Below, in pieces: positions 23,111 to 34,720 of a stretch of DNA of 64,000 nucleotides. Location of the stretch: NCBI RefSeq assembly GCF_018991925.1, contig NW_024756623.1, forward strand, positions 1 to 64,000, written 5' to 3'. The DNA comes from Homarus americanus. Taxonomy: Eukaryota; Arthropoda; Malacostraca; Decapoda; Nephropidae. Below the pieces are notes generated by a model, which made no database searches, was not told where the DNA came from, and was given only the letters and a program-made list of their open reading frames with translations. Within the stretch, counting starts at the first letter, position 1. Each line of letters opens with the position of its first letter. The position numbers and the translations under genes are program-made.

Positions 23111-26100
23111 CACGCCTTTAGTGCCATGAAACGGGGTGTGAGGGGCCGGGCACCCCTACAGAGCTATGAACTGGGGTGTGAGGGCCGGGCACCCCTTCAC
23201 ATGACACGGGGTGTGAGGGCCGGGCACCTTTTCAGTGCCATGACCTGGGGTGTGAGGGCCGGGCTCGATTTCAGTGACATGAATCGGGGTGTAAGCGCCG
23301 GGCACCCCTCCAGCACCATGACCCGGGGTATGAGGGCCGGGCACCCCTTCAGTGCTATCACCCGGGGAGTGAGGGCCTGGCACCCTTTCAGTGACATGAC
23401 CCGGGGTGTGAGGGCCGGGCACCACTTCAATGACATGACACTGAGTGTGTGGGCCGGGCACCCTTTCAGTGCCATGACCCCGTGTGTGAGGGCTGGTCAC
23501 TCCTTCAGTGCCATGACCCGGGGTGTGAGGGCTGGGCACCCCTTCAGCCCCATGACCCGGGGTGTGACGGCAGGGCACCGCATCAGTGCCATGACCCGGG
23601 GTGTGAGGGCCGGGCACCCCTTCAGTGACATGACCCGAGGCATCAGGGCAGGGACCCCCTTCAGTGCCATCAGCCGGGGTGTGAGGGCCGGGCACCCCTC
23701 TAGTGCCATGAAACGGGGTGTGAGGGCCGGGCACCCCTACAGAGCTATGAACCGGGGTGTGAGGGCCGCGCACCCCTTCACATGACACTGGTGTGAGGGA
23801 CGGGCACCCTTTCAGTGTCATGAATCGGGATGTGATGGCCGGGGAGCCCTTCAGCTCCATGACCCGTGGTGTGAGGACCGGGAACCGCTTCAACCCCATG
23901 ACCCGGGTAGTGAGGGCCGGGCACCCCTTTAGGTCCATGACCCGGGGTGTGAGGGCCGTGCACCCCTTCAGTGACATGACCCGGGGTGTGAGTGCCGGGC
24001 ACTATTTCAGTGCCATGAAATGGGGTGTCAAGGCCGGGCAACCCTACAGTGCTGTGAACCGGGGTGTGAGTCCGGGCACCCCTTCACATGACCCGGGGTG
24101 TGAGGGCCGGGCACCCCTTCAATGCCATGAATCGGGGTATGAGGGCCGGGCACCCCTTCAGCACCATGACCCGGGGTTTGAGGGCCGGGCTCGATTTCAG
24201 TGCCATGAATCGGGTGTGAGGGCCGGGCACCACTTTAGGTACATGACCAGGGGAGTGAGGGCCGGGTAAACCTTCAGTGCCATGGCCACGGGTGTGAGGC
24301 ACCCCTCCAGCACCATGACCTGGGGAATGAGGGCCGAGCACCCCGTCAGTGCTCTGACCCGGGGTGTGAGGTCCGGGCACATTTTCACTGACATGACCCG
24401 GGGTGTGAGGGGCAGGCACCCCTTCAATGACATGACCCGGGGTGTGTGGGCGGGGCACCTTTTCAGTGCTATGACCCGGGCTGTGAGGGCCGGTCACTCC
24501 TTCAGTGCCATGACCCGGGGTGTGAGAGCTAACCTTCAGTATTACCCAGGGGTGTGAGGCCGGGGCGCAGTGACTTGACCCGGGGTGTGAGGGCCAGGCA
24601 CCCTCCAGCACCATGACCCGGGGTGTGAGGGCTGGGCACCCCTTCAGTACTATGACCCGGGGTGTGAGGTCCGGGCACTCCTTCAATGTCACGAATCGGG
24701 GTGTGAGGGCCGGGCACCCTTTCAGTGCCATGAAATGCGGTGTCAGGGTCGGGCACCCCTACAGTGCTGCGAACCGGGGTTTGAGGGCCGGGCACCCTTT
24801 CAATGCTATGAATCAGGGTGTGAGTGCCGGGCACCCCTTCAGCACCATGACCCGTGGTGTGAGTGCCGGGCACCAATCGAGCACCATGGCCCGGGATGTG
24901 ACGGCCGGGCACCCCTTCAGTGACATAACCCGGGGTGTGAGGGCCAGGCACCCCTTCAGTGCCATGACCCGGGGTGTGAGGATGGGCACCCCTCCAGCAC
25001 CATGACTGGGGTATGAGGGCCGGGCACCCCTTCAGTGACATGACCCGGGGTGTGAGGGCCGGGCACCCTTTCAGTGACATGACCCGGGGTGTGAGGGCCA
25101 GGCACCCCTCCAGCACCATGACCCGGGGTATGAGGGTCGGGCACCGCTTCAGTGCCATTAGCCGGGTTGTGAGGGCCGGGCACTCCTTCAGTGTCACGAA
25201 TCGGGGTGTGAGGGCTGGGCACCCCTTTCCAGTGCCATGAAATGGGAGTGTGAGGGCCTGGCACCCCTACAGTGCTACGAACAGGGTGTGAGGGCCCGGG
25301 CACCTTCAATGCCTGAATCCCAGGGGTGAGGGCCAGGGCACGCTGGCACCATGACCCGTGGTGTGAGTGCAGACAATCGAGCACCATGGCCCGGGATGTG
25401 AGGGCCGGACACCCTTTCAGTGACATGACCTGGGGTGTGACGGCCGGGCACCCCTTCAGTGACATGACCCGGGGTGTGAGGGCCAGGCACCCCTTCAGTG
25501 CCATGACCCAGGGTGTGAGGGATGGGCACCCCTTCAGTGACATGACCCGGGGTGTGAGGGCCGGGCACCCTTTCAGTGACATGACCCGGGGTGTGAGGGC
25601 CGGGCACCCCTCCAGCACCATGACCCGGGGTATGAGGGTCGGGCACCCTTTCAGTGACATGACCCGGGGTGTGAGGGCCGGGCACCCTTTCAGTGCCATG
25701 ATTCGGGGTGTGATGGCCGGGCACCCCTTCAGCTCCATGACCCGGTATGTTTGGGCCGGGCACCCCTCGAGCACCATGGCCCGGGGTGTGAGGCCCGGGC
25801 ACCCCTCCAGCACCATGGCCCGGGGTGTAAGGCAGGCACCCCTTCAGTGCCAGAACCGGGGTGTGAGGGCGGACACCCCTCAGCACCATGGCTGAAGGGG
25901 TGTGATGGCGGGGCACTAAGTGCCATGAGCCGGGTTGTGAGGGCCGGGCGTCTTTAGTGCCATGGGAGCAGGGTGTGAGGGGCCGGGCACCCCTACAGAG
26001 CTATGAACCGGGGTGTGAGGGCCGGGCACCCCTTTCCAAGACCCGGGGTGTCAGGGCTGGGCACCCCTCCAGCACCATGACCCGGGGTATGAGGGCCGGG

Positions 26101-29100
26101 CACCCCTTCAGTGCTATCACCCGGGGATTGAGGGCCGGGCACCCTTTCAGTGACATGACCCGGGGTGTGAGGACCGGGCACCACTTCAATGACATGACAC
26201 TGAGTGTGTGGGCCGGGCACCCTTTCAGTGCCATGACCCGGTGTGTGAGGGTCGGTCACTCCTTAAGTGGCATAACCCGGGGTGTGAGGGCTGGGCACCC
26301 CTTCAGCCCCATGACCCGGGGTGTGAGGGCCGGGAGCCCCTTCAGCTCCATGACCCGTGGTGTGAGGGCCGTGCATACCTTCAGTGCCATGGCCAGGGGT
26401 GTGACGGCCGGGCACCCCTACAGAGCTCTGAACCGGGGTGTGAGGGCCGCGCACCCCTTCACATGACACGGTTGTGAGGGACGGGCACCCTTTCCGTGCC
26501 ATGAATCGGGGTGTGATGGCCGGGCTTCCCTTCAGCTCCATGACCCGTGGTGTGAGGACCGGGAACCGCTTCAACCCCATGACCCGAGTAGTGAGGGCCG
26601 GGCACCCCTTTAGGTCCATGACCCGGGGTGTGAGCGCCGTGCACCCCTTCAGTGACATGACCCGGGGTGTGAGTGCCGGGCACTATTTCAGTGCCATGAA
26701 ATGGGGTGTGATGGCCGGGCACCAATCCAGCACCATGGCCCGGGGTGTGAGGGCCGGACACCCCTTCAGCACCATGACCCGGAGTGTGAGGGCCAGGCAC
26801 CCCTTCAGTGCCATGACTTGGGGTGTGAGGGCCGGGCACCCCTTTAGTGCCATGACCCGGGGTGTGAGGGCCGGGCACCCCTTCAGTGACATGACCCGTG
26901 GTGTAAGGGCCGGACACCCCTCCAGTGCCATGACCCGGAGTGTGAGAGCTGGCCACCCCTTCAGTGACATGACCCGGGGTGTGAGGGCCGGGCACCCTTT
27001 CAGTGACATGACGCGGGGTGTGAGGGCCGGGCACCCCTCCAGCACCATGACCCGGGGTGTGAGGGCCGGGCACCCCTTCAGTACTATGACCCGGGGTGTG
27101 AGGGCCGGGCACTCCTTCAGTGTCACGAATCGGGGTGTGAGGGCCGGGCACCCTTTCAGTGCCATGAAATGGGGTGTGAGGGCCGGGCACCCCTACAGTG
27201 CTGTGAACCGGGTGTGAGGGCCGGGCACCCTTTCAATGCTATGAATCAGGGTGTGAGGGCCGGGCACCCCTTCAGCACCATGACCCGTGGTGTGAGTGCC
27301 GGGCACCAATCGAGCACCATGGCCCGGGATGTGAGGGCCGGACACCCTTTCAGTGACAGGACCTGGGGTGTGACGGCCGGGCACCCCTTCAGTGACATTA
27401 CCCGGGGTGTGAGGGCCAGGCACCTCTTCAGTGCCATGACCCGGGGTGTGAGGGATGGGCACCCCTTCAGTGAAATGAATCGAGGTGTGAGGGCTGGGCA
27501 CACCTTCAGCACCATGACCCAGGGTGTTAGGGCCGGGCTCGATTTTAGTGCCAAGAATCGGGGTGTGAGGGCCGGGCACCCCATCAGCACCATGACCCGG
27601 GGTGTGAGGGCTGGGAACCCCTTTAGGTCCATGACCCGGGGTGTCATGGCCGTGCACCCCTTCAGTGACATGTCCTGTGTGTGAGGGCCGGGCACCCTTT
27701 TACATGACCTGGGTTGTAAGGGCCGGGGACCCCTTCAGCACCATGACCTGGGGTGTGAGGGCCAGGCACCCCTTCAGTGCCATGACGTGGATTGTAAAAG
27801 CTGGGCACCCCTTCAGTGATGTGACCCGGGGTGTAAGGGCCGGGCACCCCTTCAGTGCCATGACCCGGGCTGTGAGGGCGGGCACTTCAGTGTCACGAAT
27901 CGGGGTGAGGGGCGGGCACCCTTTCAGTGCCATGAAACGGGGTGTGATGGCCGGGCACCCTCAGCACCATGACCCGGGGTGGGGCCCTTTCAATACTATG
28001 ACCCGGGGTGTAGGGCCGGGCACTCCTTCAGTGTCACGAATCAGGGGTGAGGGCCGGGCACCTTCAGCACCATGACCCGTGGTATGAGTGCCGCACCAAT
28101 CGAGCACCATGCGCCGGGATGTGATGGCCGGGCTTCCCTTCAGCTCCATGACCCGTGGTGTGAGGACCGGGAACCGCTTCAACCCCATGACCCGGGTAGT
28201 GAGGGCCGGGCACCCCTTTAGGTCCATGACCCGGGGTGTGAGCGCCGTGCACCCCTTCAGTGACATGACCCGGGGTGTGAGTGCCGGGCACTATTTCAGT
28301 GCCATGAAATGGGGTGTGATGGCCGGGCACCAATCCAGCACCATGGCACGGGGTGTGAGTGACGGACACCCCTTCAGCACCGTGACCCAGGGTGTGAGGG
28401 CCAGGCACCCCTTCAGTGCCATTACCCAGAGTGTGAGAGCTGGGCACCCCTCCAGCACCATGACTTGGGGTGTGAGGGCCGGGCACCCCTTTAGTGCCAT
28501 GACCCGGGGTGTGAGGCCGGGCACCCCTTCAGTGACAATACCCGGGGTGTGAGGGCCGGGCACCCTTTCAGTGACATGACCCGGGTTGTGAGTGCCGGGC
28601 CCCCCTCCAGCACCATGACCCGGGGTGTGAGGGCCGGGCACCCTTTCAGTACTATGACCCGGGGTGTGAGGGCCGGGCACTCCTTCAGTGTCACGAATCG
28701 GGGTGTGAGGGCCGGGCACCCTTTCAGTGCCATGAAATGGGGTGTGAGGGCCGGGCACCCCTACAGTGCTGCGAACCGGGGTGTGAGGGCCGGGCACCCT
28801 TTCAATGCCATGAATCAGGGTGTGAGGGGCGGGCACCCCTTCAGCACCATGACCCGTGGTGTGAGTGCCGGGCACCAATCGAGCACCATGGCCCGGGATG
28901 TGACGGCCGGGCACCCCTTCAGTGACATGACCCGGGGTGTGAGGGCCAGGCACCCCTTCAGTGCATGACCCGGGGTGTGAGGGATGAACACCCCTTCATC
29001 ATCATGACCCGGTATGTGAGGGCCGGGCACCCTTTCAGTGACATGACCCGGGGTGTGAGGGCCGGGCACCCTCCAGCACCATGGCTTGGGGTGTAAGGGC

Positions 29101-29569
29101 CCGGCACCCCTTCAGTGTCATGACCCGGATGTGTCAGGGCCTGACACCCCTCCAGCACCATGGCCCGGGGTGTGAGGGCCGGGCACCCTTTCAATGCCAT
29201 GAATCGGGGTGTGAGGGCCGGGCACCACTTTAGGTACATGACCAGGGGTGTGAGGGCCGGGCAAACCTTCAGTGCCATGACCCGGGGTGTAAGCGCCGGG
29301 CACCACTTCAGTGCCATGACCCGGGGTGTGAGGGCCGGGCACCACTACAGTGACATGACCCGGGGTGTGAGGGCCTGGAAGCCCTTTAGTGCCATGACCC
29401 GGGGTGTGAGGGCTGGGCACCCCTTCAGTGACATGACCAAAGGTGTGAGGACCGGGCACCCGTTCAGTGCCATGAATCGGGGTGTGATGTCCGGGCACCC
29501 CTCCAGCACCATGGCCCGGGGTGTGAGGGCCGGGCACCCTTTCAGTGACATTACCCGGGGTGTGAGGGC

Positions 29570-29990
29570 CGGGCACCCCTCCAGCACCATGGCCTAAGGA
29601 GGGCCGGGCACCCCTTCAGTGTCATGACCAGGGTGTGTCAGGGCCTGACACCCCTCCAGCACCATGGCCCGTGGTGTGAGGGCCGGGCACCCTTTCACTA
29701 CCATGATTCGGGGTGTCATGGCCGGGCACCCCTTCAGCTCCATGACCCGGTATGTTTGGGCCGGGCACCCCTCCAGCACCATGGCCCGGGGTGTGAGGCC
29801 CGGGCACCCCTCCAGCACCATGGCCTGGGGTGTAAGGGACGGGCACCCCTTCAGTGTCAAGAACCGGGGTGTCAGGGCCGGGCACCCCTCCAGCACCATG
29901 GCCCGGGGTGTGACGGCCGGGCACCGCTTCAGTGCCATGACCCGAGGTGTGAGGGCCGGGCACCCCTTCAGTGCCATGAGCCGGGTTGTG
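29570..29990. repeat. Duplicated cassette, copy 2
   Basis: This is the second near-identical copy of the CTAAGG-to-GAGCCGGG series found at 22680-23110. Differences seen by eye include CACTACCATG for CAGTGCCATG near 29695 and GTCATGG for GTGATGG near 29714. It lies at the downstream edge of the preserved core. A ragged version of part of the same series follows at about 30.10-30.42 kb. Confidence 0.8.
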
Positions 29991-30000
29991 AGGGCCTGGC

Positions 30001-33000
30001 ACCTTCATCTCATGACCAGTATGTGGGGCCGGGCACCCCTCCAGCACCATGGCCAGGGGTGTGAGGGCAGACTTTCAGTGACGCATTCGGGGTGTGAGGG
30101 CGGGCACCTTCACTCCATGACCGGGTGTGTCAGGGCAGGCACCCCTCCAGCACCATGGCCCGGGTTGAGCCAGGCACCCCCCACCATGGCCGGGGTGTAA
30201 GGGACAGGCACCTCCAGTGTCAAGAACCGGGGTGTGGGCCGGACACCCTCCAGCATGGCCGGGTGTGACGGCGGGCACCGCTTCAGTGCCATGACCCCGG
30301 ATTAACTCTCCAGCACTATGGCCCGGTGTGACGGCTGGCACCGCTTCAGTGCCATGACCCGAGGTGTGAGGGCTGGGCACCCCTTCAGAGCCAAGGAGCC
30401 GGGCTGTGAGGCCGTACTTCTTTAGTGCCATGAAACGGGGTGTGAGGGGCCGGGCACCCCCCTACAGAGCTATGAACTGGGGTGTGAGGGCCGGCACCCT
30501 TCATGACACGGGTGTGAGGGCCGGGCACCTTTTCAGCCATGACCTGGGGTGTAAGGACCGCCTGATTTCAGTGACATGAATCGGGTGTGAGCGCCGCACC
30601 CCAGCACCACATGACCCGGGTGGCGAGGGCTGGGCACCCCTTCAGTGCTATCAATACCCGGGAGGAGGGCCGGGCACCTTTCAGTGACATGACCCGGGGG
30701 TGTGAGGGCTGGCAACCACTTCAATGACATGACACTGAGTGTGTGGGCCGGGCACCCTTTCAGTGCCATGACCCGGTGTGTGTGAGGGTCGGTCACTCCT
30801 TCAGTGCTGGCGACCTGGGGTGTGGAGGGCTGGCACCTTCAGCCCCATGAACTGTGAGAGGGCCGGGAACCCTTTCAGCCCATGTGACTCCGTGGTGTGG
30901 GCTGTGCATACCTTCTTCAGTGCCATGGCCAGGGGTGGACGGCCGGGCACCGCATCAGTGCTATGACCCGGGGTGTGAGGGCTGGGCACCCTTCAGTGAC
31001 AGACCTCGGGAGGCCTCAGGGCAGGGCCCCCTTCAGTGCCACATGAAAGCCGGGGTGTGAGGGAAGGCTGCAGCCTCTAGTGCCATGAAACGGGTGTGAG
31101 GGCCGGGCACCCCCTACAGAGCTATGAACCGGGGTGTGAGAAGCTGCACCCCTTCACATGACACGGGTGGAGGGACGGCACCCTTTCAGTGCCATGAATC
31201 GGTGTGTATGGCCGGGCCTCTCAGCTCCATGACCCGTGGTGTGAGGACCGGAACCGCTTCAACCCCATGACCGTAGTGAGGGGCTGGCACCCCTTAGGTC
31301 CATGACCCGGGTGATGCCGTGCACCCCTTCAGTGACATGACCTGGGTGTGAGTGCTGGGCACTATTTCAGTGCTATGAAATGGGGTGTGATGGCCGGGCA
31401 CCAATCCAGCACCATGGCCCGGGTGAGGGCCGACACCCCTTCAGCACCATGACCCGGGTGTGAGGGCCAGGCACCCTTCAGTGCCATGACCCGAGTGAGA
31501 GCTGCACCCTCCAGCACCATGACTTGGGGTGTGAGTATACACCCCTTTAGTGCCATGACCCGGTGTGGTGGCCGGCACCCTTCAGTGACATGACCCGGGG
31601 TGTGGGAGGGGCCGCACCCTCCAGTGCCATGACCCGGAGTGTGAGAAGAGCTGGCCACCCCTTCAGGCGACATTACCCGTGGAGGGTCAAGCACCTTTCA
31701 GTGACATGACCCGGGGTGTGGAGGGCTCGGGCACCCTCCAGCACCATGACCTGGGTGAGGGCTGGGCACCCCTTCAGTACTATGACCTGGGGTGTGAGGG
31801 CCGGGCACCCTTCAATGTCACGAATCGGGGTGTGGAGGGCCGGGCACCCTTTCAGTGCCATGAAATGGTGTCAGGGTCGGGCACCCCTACAGTGCTGCGA
31901 ACCGGGTTTGAGGCCGCGCTCTTCTTCAATGCTATGAATCAGGTGAGGCAAGGTACCCCTTCAGCACCATGACTGTGGTGTGAGTGCTGGCACCAATCGA
32001 GCACCATGGCCCGGGATGTGATTTGCCGGCACCCCCTTCAGTGACATGACCCGGGGTGTGAGGGCCAGGCACCCTTCAGTGCCATGACCCGGGGTGTGAT
32101 GGGCACCTCCAGCACCATGACCCGGGGTAAGGAGGGCTGGGCACCCCTTCAGCACATGACCCGGGGTGTGAGGGCCGGGCAACTTTCAGTGACATGACCC
32201 GGTGTGAGGGCCGGCACCCTCCAGCACCTGGCGACCCGGGGTATGAGGGCCGGGCACCCCTTCAGTGACATGACCTGGGGTGAGGGCCGGGCACCCTTCA
32301 GTGCCATGATTCGGGGTGTGTGATGGCTGGCACCCCTTCAGCTCCATGACCCGGTATACTTTGGGTTGGGCACCCCTCCAGCACCATGGTCCGGTGAGAG
32401 GCCTGGCACCCCTCCAGCACCATGGCCCTGGGTAAGGGACGGCACCCCCTTCTTCAGTGCCAAGAACTGGGTGTGAGGCTGACCTCCACCACCATGGCCT
32501 GGGTGCGGGACTTGCCGGGCACCTTCCAGTGCTGGGCTGAGCCGGGTTGTGAGGCCGGGCATCGCCTTTAGCAGCCATGAAACGGGGTGGGGGCCGGGCA
32601 ACTTACAGAGCAATGAACCGGGGTGAGGGCCGGGCACCCCCTTTCCAAGACCCGGGGTGTCAGGGCTGGGCACCCTCCAGCACCATGACCCGGGGTGAGG
32701 GCCGGCACCCTCAGTGACATGGACCCGGGTGTGAGGGCCGGGCACCCTCCAGCACCATGACCCGGTGGCGAGGGCCGGCACCCCTTCAGTGACCCATGAC
32801 CCGGGTGTGAGGGCTGGCAAGTCTTTAGTGCCATGACCCGGGTGTGAGGGCTGGGCACCCCTTCAGTGACATGACCCGTGTGTGGGCCGGGCACTTTCAG
32901 TGACATGACCTGGGGTGGAGAGCCGGGCACCCCCTTCAGTACTATGACCAGGGGTGTGAGGGGCTGGGCACTCCTTCAGTGTCACGAATCGGGGTGTGAG

Positions 33001-34720
33001 GGCTGGCACTTTCAGCTATGAAATGGGGTGTGAGGCCGGGCACCCCCACAGTGCTGCGAGCCGGGGGGTGTGGGAGGGGCTCGGCACCCTTCAGCGCTTT
33101 TCGCTTTTGTGGTGCCGGGTGTGAGGGCTGGGCACCTTGCCAGTGCTGCGAACCGGGGTGTGAGGGCCGGGCACCCTTTCAATGCCATGAATCGGGGTGA
33201 GGGCCGGCACCCCTTCAGCACCATGACCCGGGTATGAGGGGCTGGCACCCCTTCAGTGACATGACCCGGGGGTGTGAGGGCCGGGCACCCTTCAGTGACA
33301 TGACCCGGGTGTGAGGGCCGGGCACCCCTCTCCAGCACCATGACCCGGGGTATATGAGGGTCGGCACCCCTCTTCAGTGACATGACCTGGGGTGTGAGGT
33401 CGGGCACCCTTCAGTGCCATGATTCGGGGTGTGATGGCTGGCACCCCTTCAGCTCCATGACCGGTATGTTTGGGCCGGGCACCCCTCCAGCACCATGGCC
33501 CGGGGTGGAGGGCCCGGGCACCCCTCCACCATGGCCTGGGGTGGGTGACGGGCACACCTTCAGTGCCAAGAACTGGGGTGTGAGGGCTAGACACCCCTCC
33601 AGCACCATGGCCTGGGTGGTGACGGCCGGGCACCGCTTCAGTGCCATGACCCGAGGTGTGACGGCTGGCACTTTCGTTGGCGGGGCCGGGTTGTGAGGCT
33701 GGCACGTCTTTAGTGCCATGAAACGGGGTGTGAGGGGCCGGGCACCCCTACAGAGCTATGAACCGGGGTGTGAGGGGCTGGCACCTCTTTTTCCAAGACC
33801 CTGGTGCTGTGGGCTGGGCACTCTCCAGCACCATGACCCGGGGTATGAGGGGCCGGGCACCCCCCTTCAGTGCTATCACCTGGGAGTGAGGGCCGGGCGG
33901 AATCTTTCAGTGACATGACCCGGGTGTGAGGGCCGGGCAATCCACTTCACGACATGACACTGAGTGTGTGGGTCGGGCAACTTTCGTAGTGCCATGACCC
34001 GGGTGTGTGAGGGCCGGCACCACTTCAATGACATGACACTGAGTGTGTGTGGGGCTGGCACTCTTTCAGTGCCATGACCCTGTGTGAGGGTCGGTCACCT
34101 CTAAGTGGCATTTAGACCTGGGTGTGAGGGCTGGGCACCCCTTCAGCCCCATGACCCGGGGTGGTGTGAGGGGGCTGGAGCCCTTCAGCTCCATGACCCG
34201 CGTGTGAGGGCCGTGCATACCTTCAGTGCCATGAGCCGGGGTGTGAGGGGCTGGCAGCCCTCTAGTGCCATGAAACGGGGTGTGAGGGCCGGGCACCCCT
34301 ACAGAGCTCTGGAACTGGGCGTGTGAGGGCTGCTGCGACCCCCTTCACATGACACTTGGTGTGAGGGGATCTGGCACCCTTTCAGTGCCATGAATCGGTT
34401 GTGATGGCCGGCTTCCTTCAGCTCCATGACCCGTGGTGTGAGGACTGGAACCGCTTCAACCCCATGACCCGGTAGTGAGGGCCGGCACCCTCCAGCACCA
34501 TGACCGAGGCACTATGACCCGGGTGTGAGGGCTGCACCTTCAGTGTCACGAATCGGGGTGTGAGGGCTGGCACCCTCCAGTGCCATGACCCGAGTGAGAG
34601 CTGGCCACCCTTCAGTGACATGACCCGGGTGTGAGGGCCGCACCTTCAGGCCTGAATGGGGTGTGAGAGCTGGGTACCCCTCCAGCAATCATGACTTTGG
34701 GTGAGGGCCGGGCACCCTTA
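30001..34720. repeat. Ragged array zone within the left-family repeat
   Basis: Unit order still follows the 3.1-kb higher-order repeat, but many bases are missing from C and G runs and CTGG replaces CCGG often. Near 30.10-30.42 kb the series already read at 29.74-29.97 kb appears again in damaged form: GTAAGGGAC is near 29832 and again near 30197. A sub-piece (CACTATGGCCCGGTGTGACGG) is repeated once more near 30316. No gene is visible. Confidence 0.75.
33090..33120. other. Short T-rich interruption inside a unit
   Basis: The sequence GCGCTTTTCGCTTTTGTGG near 33094-33112 replaces the middle of a unit between CGGCACCCTTCA and GCCGGGTGTGAGGG. It matches no other unit in the window. It is too short to identify and lies in a ragged zone, so it may be a consensus error. 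Confidence 0.45.

Larger units (their letters stand above)
21781..30000. repeat. Longest preserved core of the left repeat family
   Basis: Long runs keep exact 39-bp phase. Examples are 21855-22676 and 26474-27217, where 21 and 19 successive 13-codon units stay in one frame. Short ragged gaps occur near 24.27-24.60, 25.20-25.40, 25.83-25.96 and 27.88-28.10 kb. The core contains marker D near 23427 and 26186, marker A near 23876, 26557 and 28165, marker B near 22023, 24871, 27304 and 28873 (degraded near 25373 and 28093), and marker C (GTATGTTTGGGCCGGG) near 22861, 25745 and 29750. This is the best stretch for deriving the true consensus. Confidence 0.8.

Noticed and set aside
21687..23785. 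Long open frames on both strands as real repetitive-protein genes
   Set aside because: The consensus unit is open in four frames, and opposite strands are open over the same bases. Frames begin and end at 35-bp units or indels. No domain, signal or unique sequence is present.
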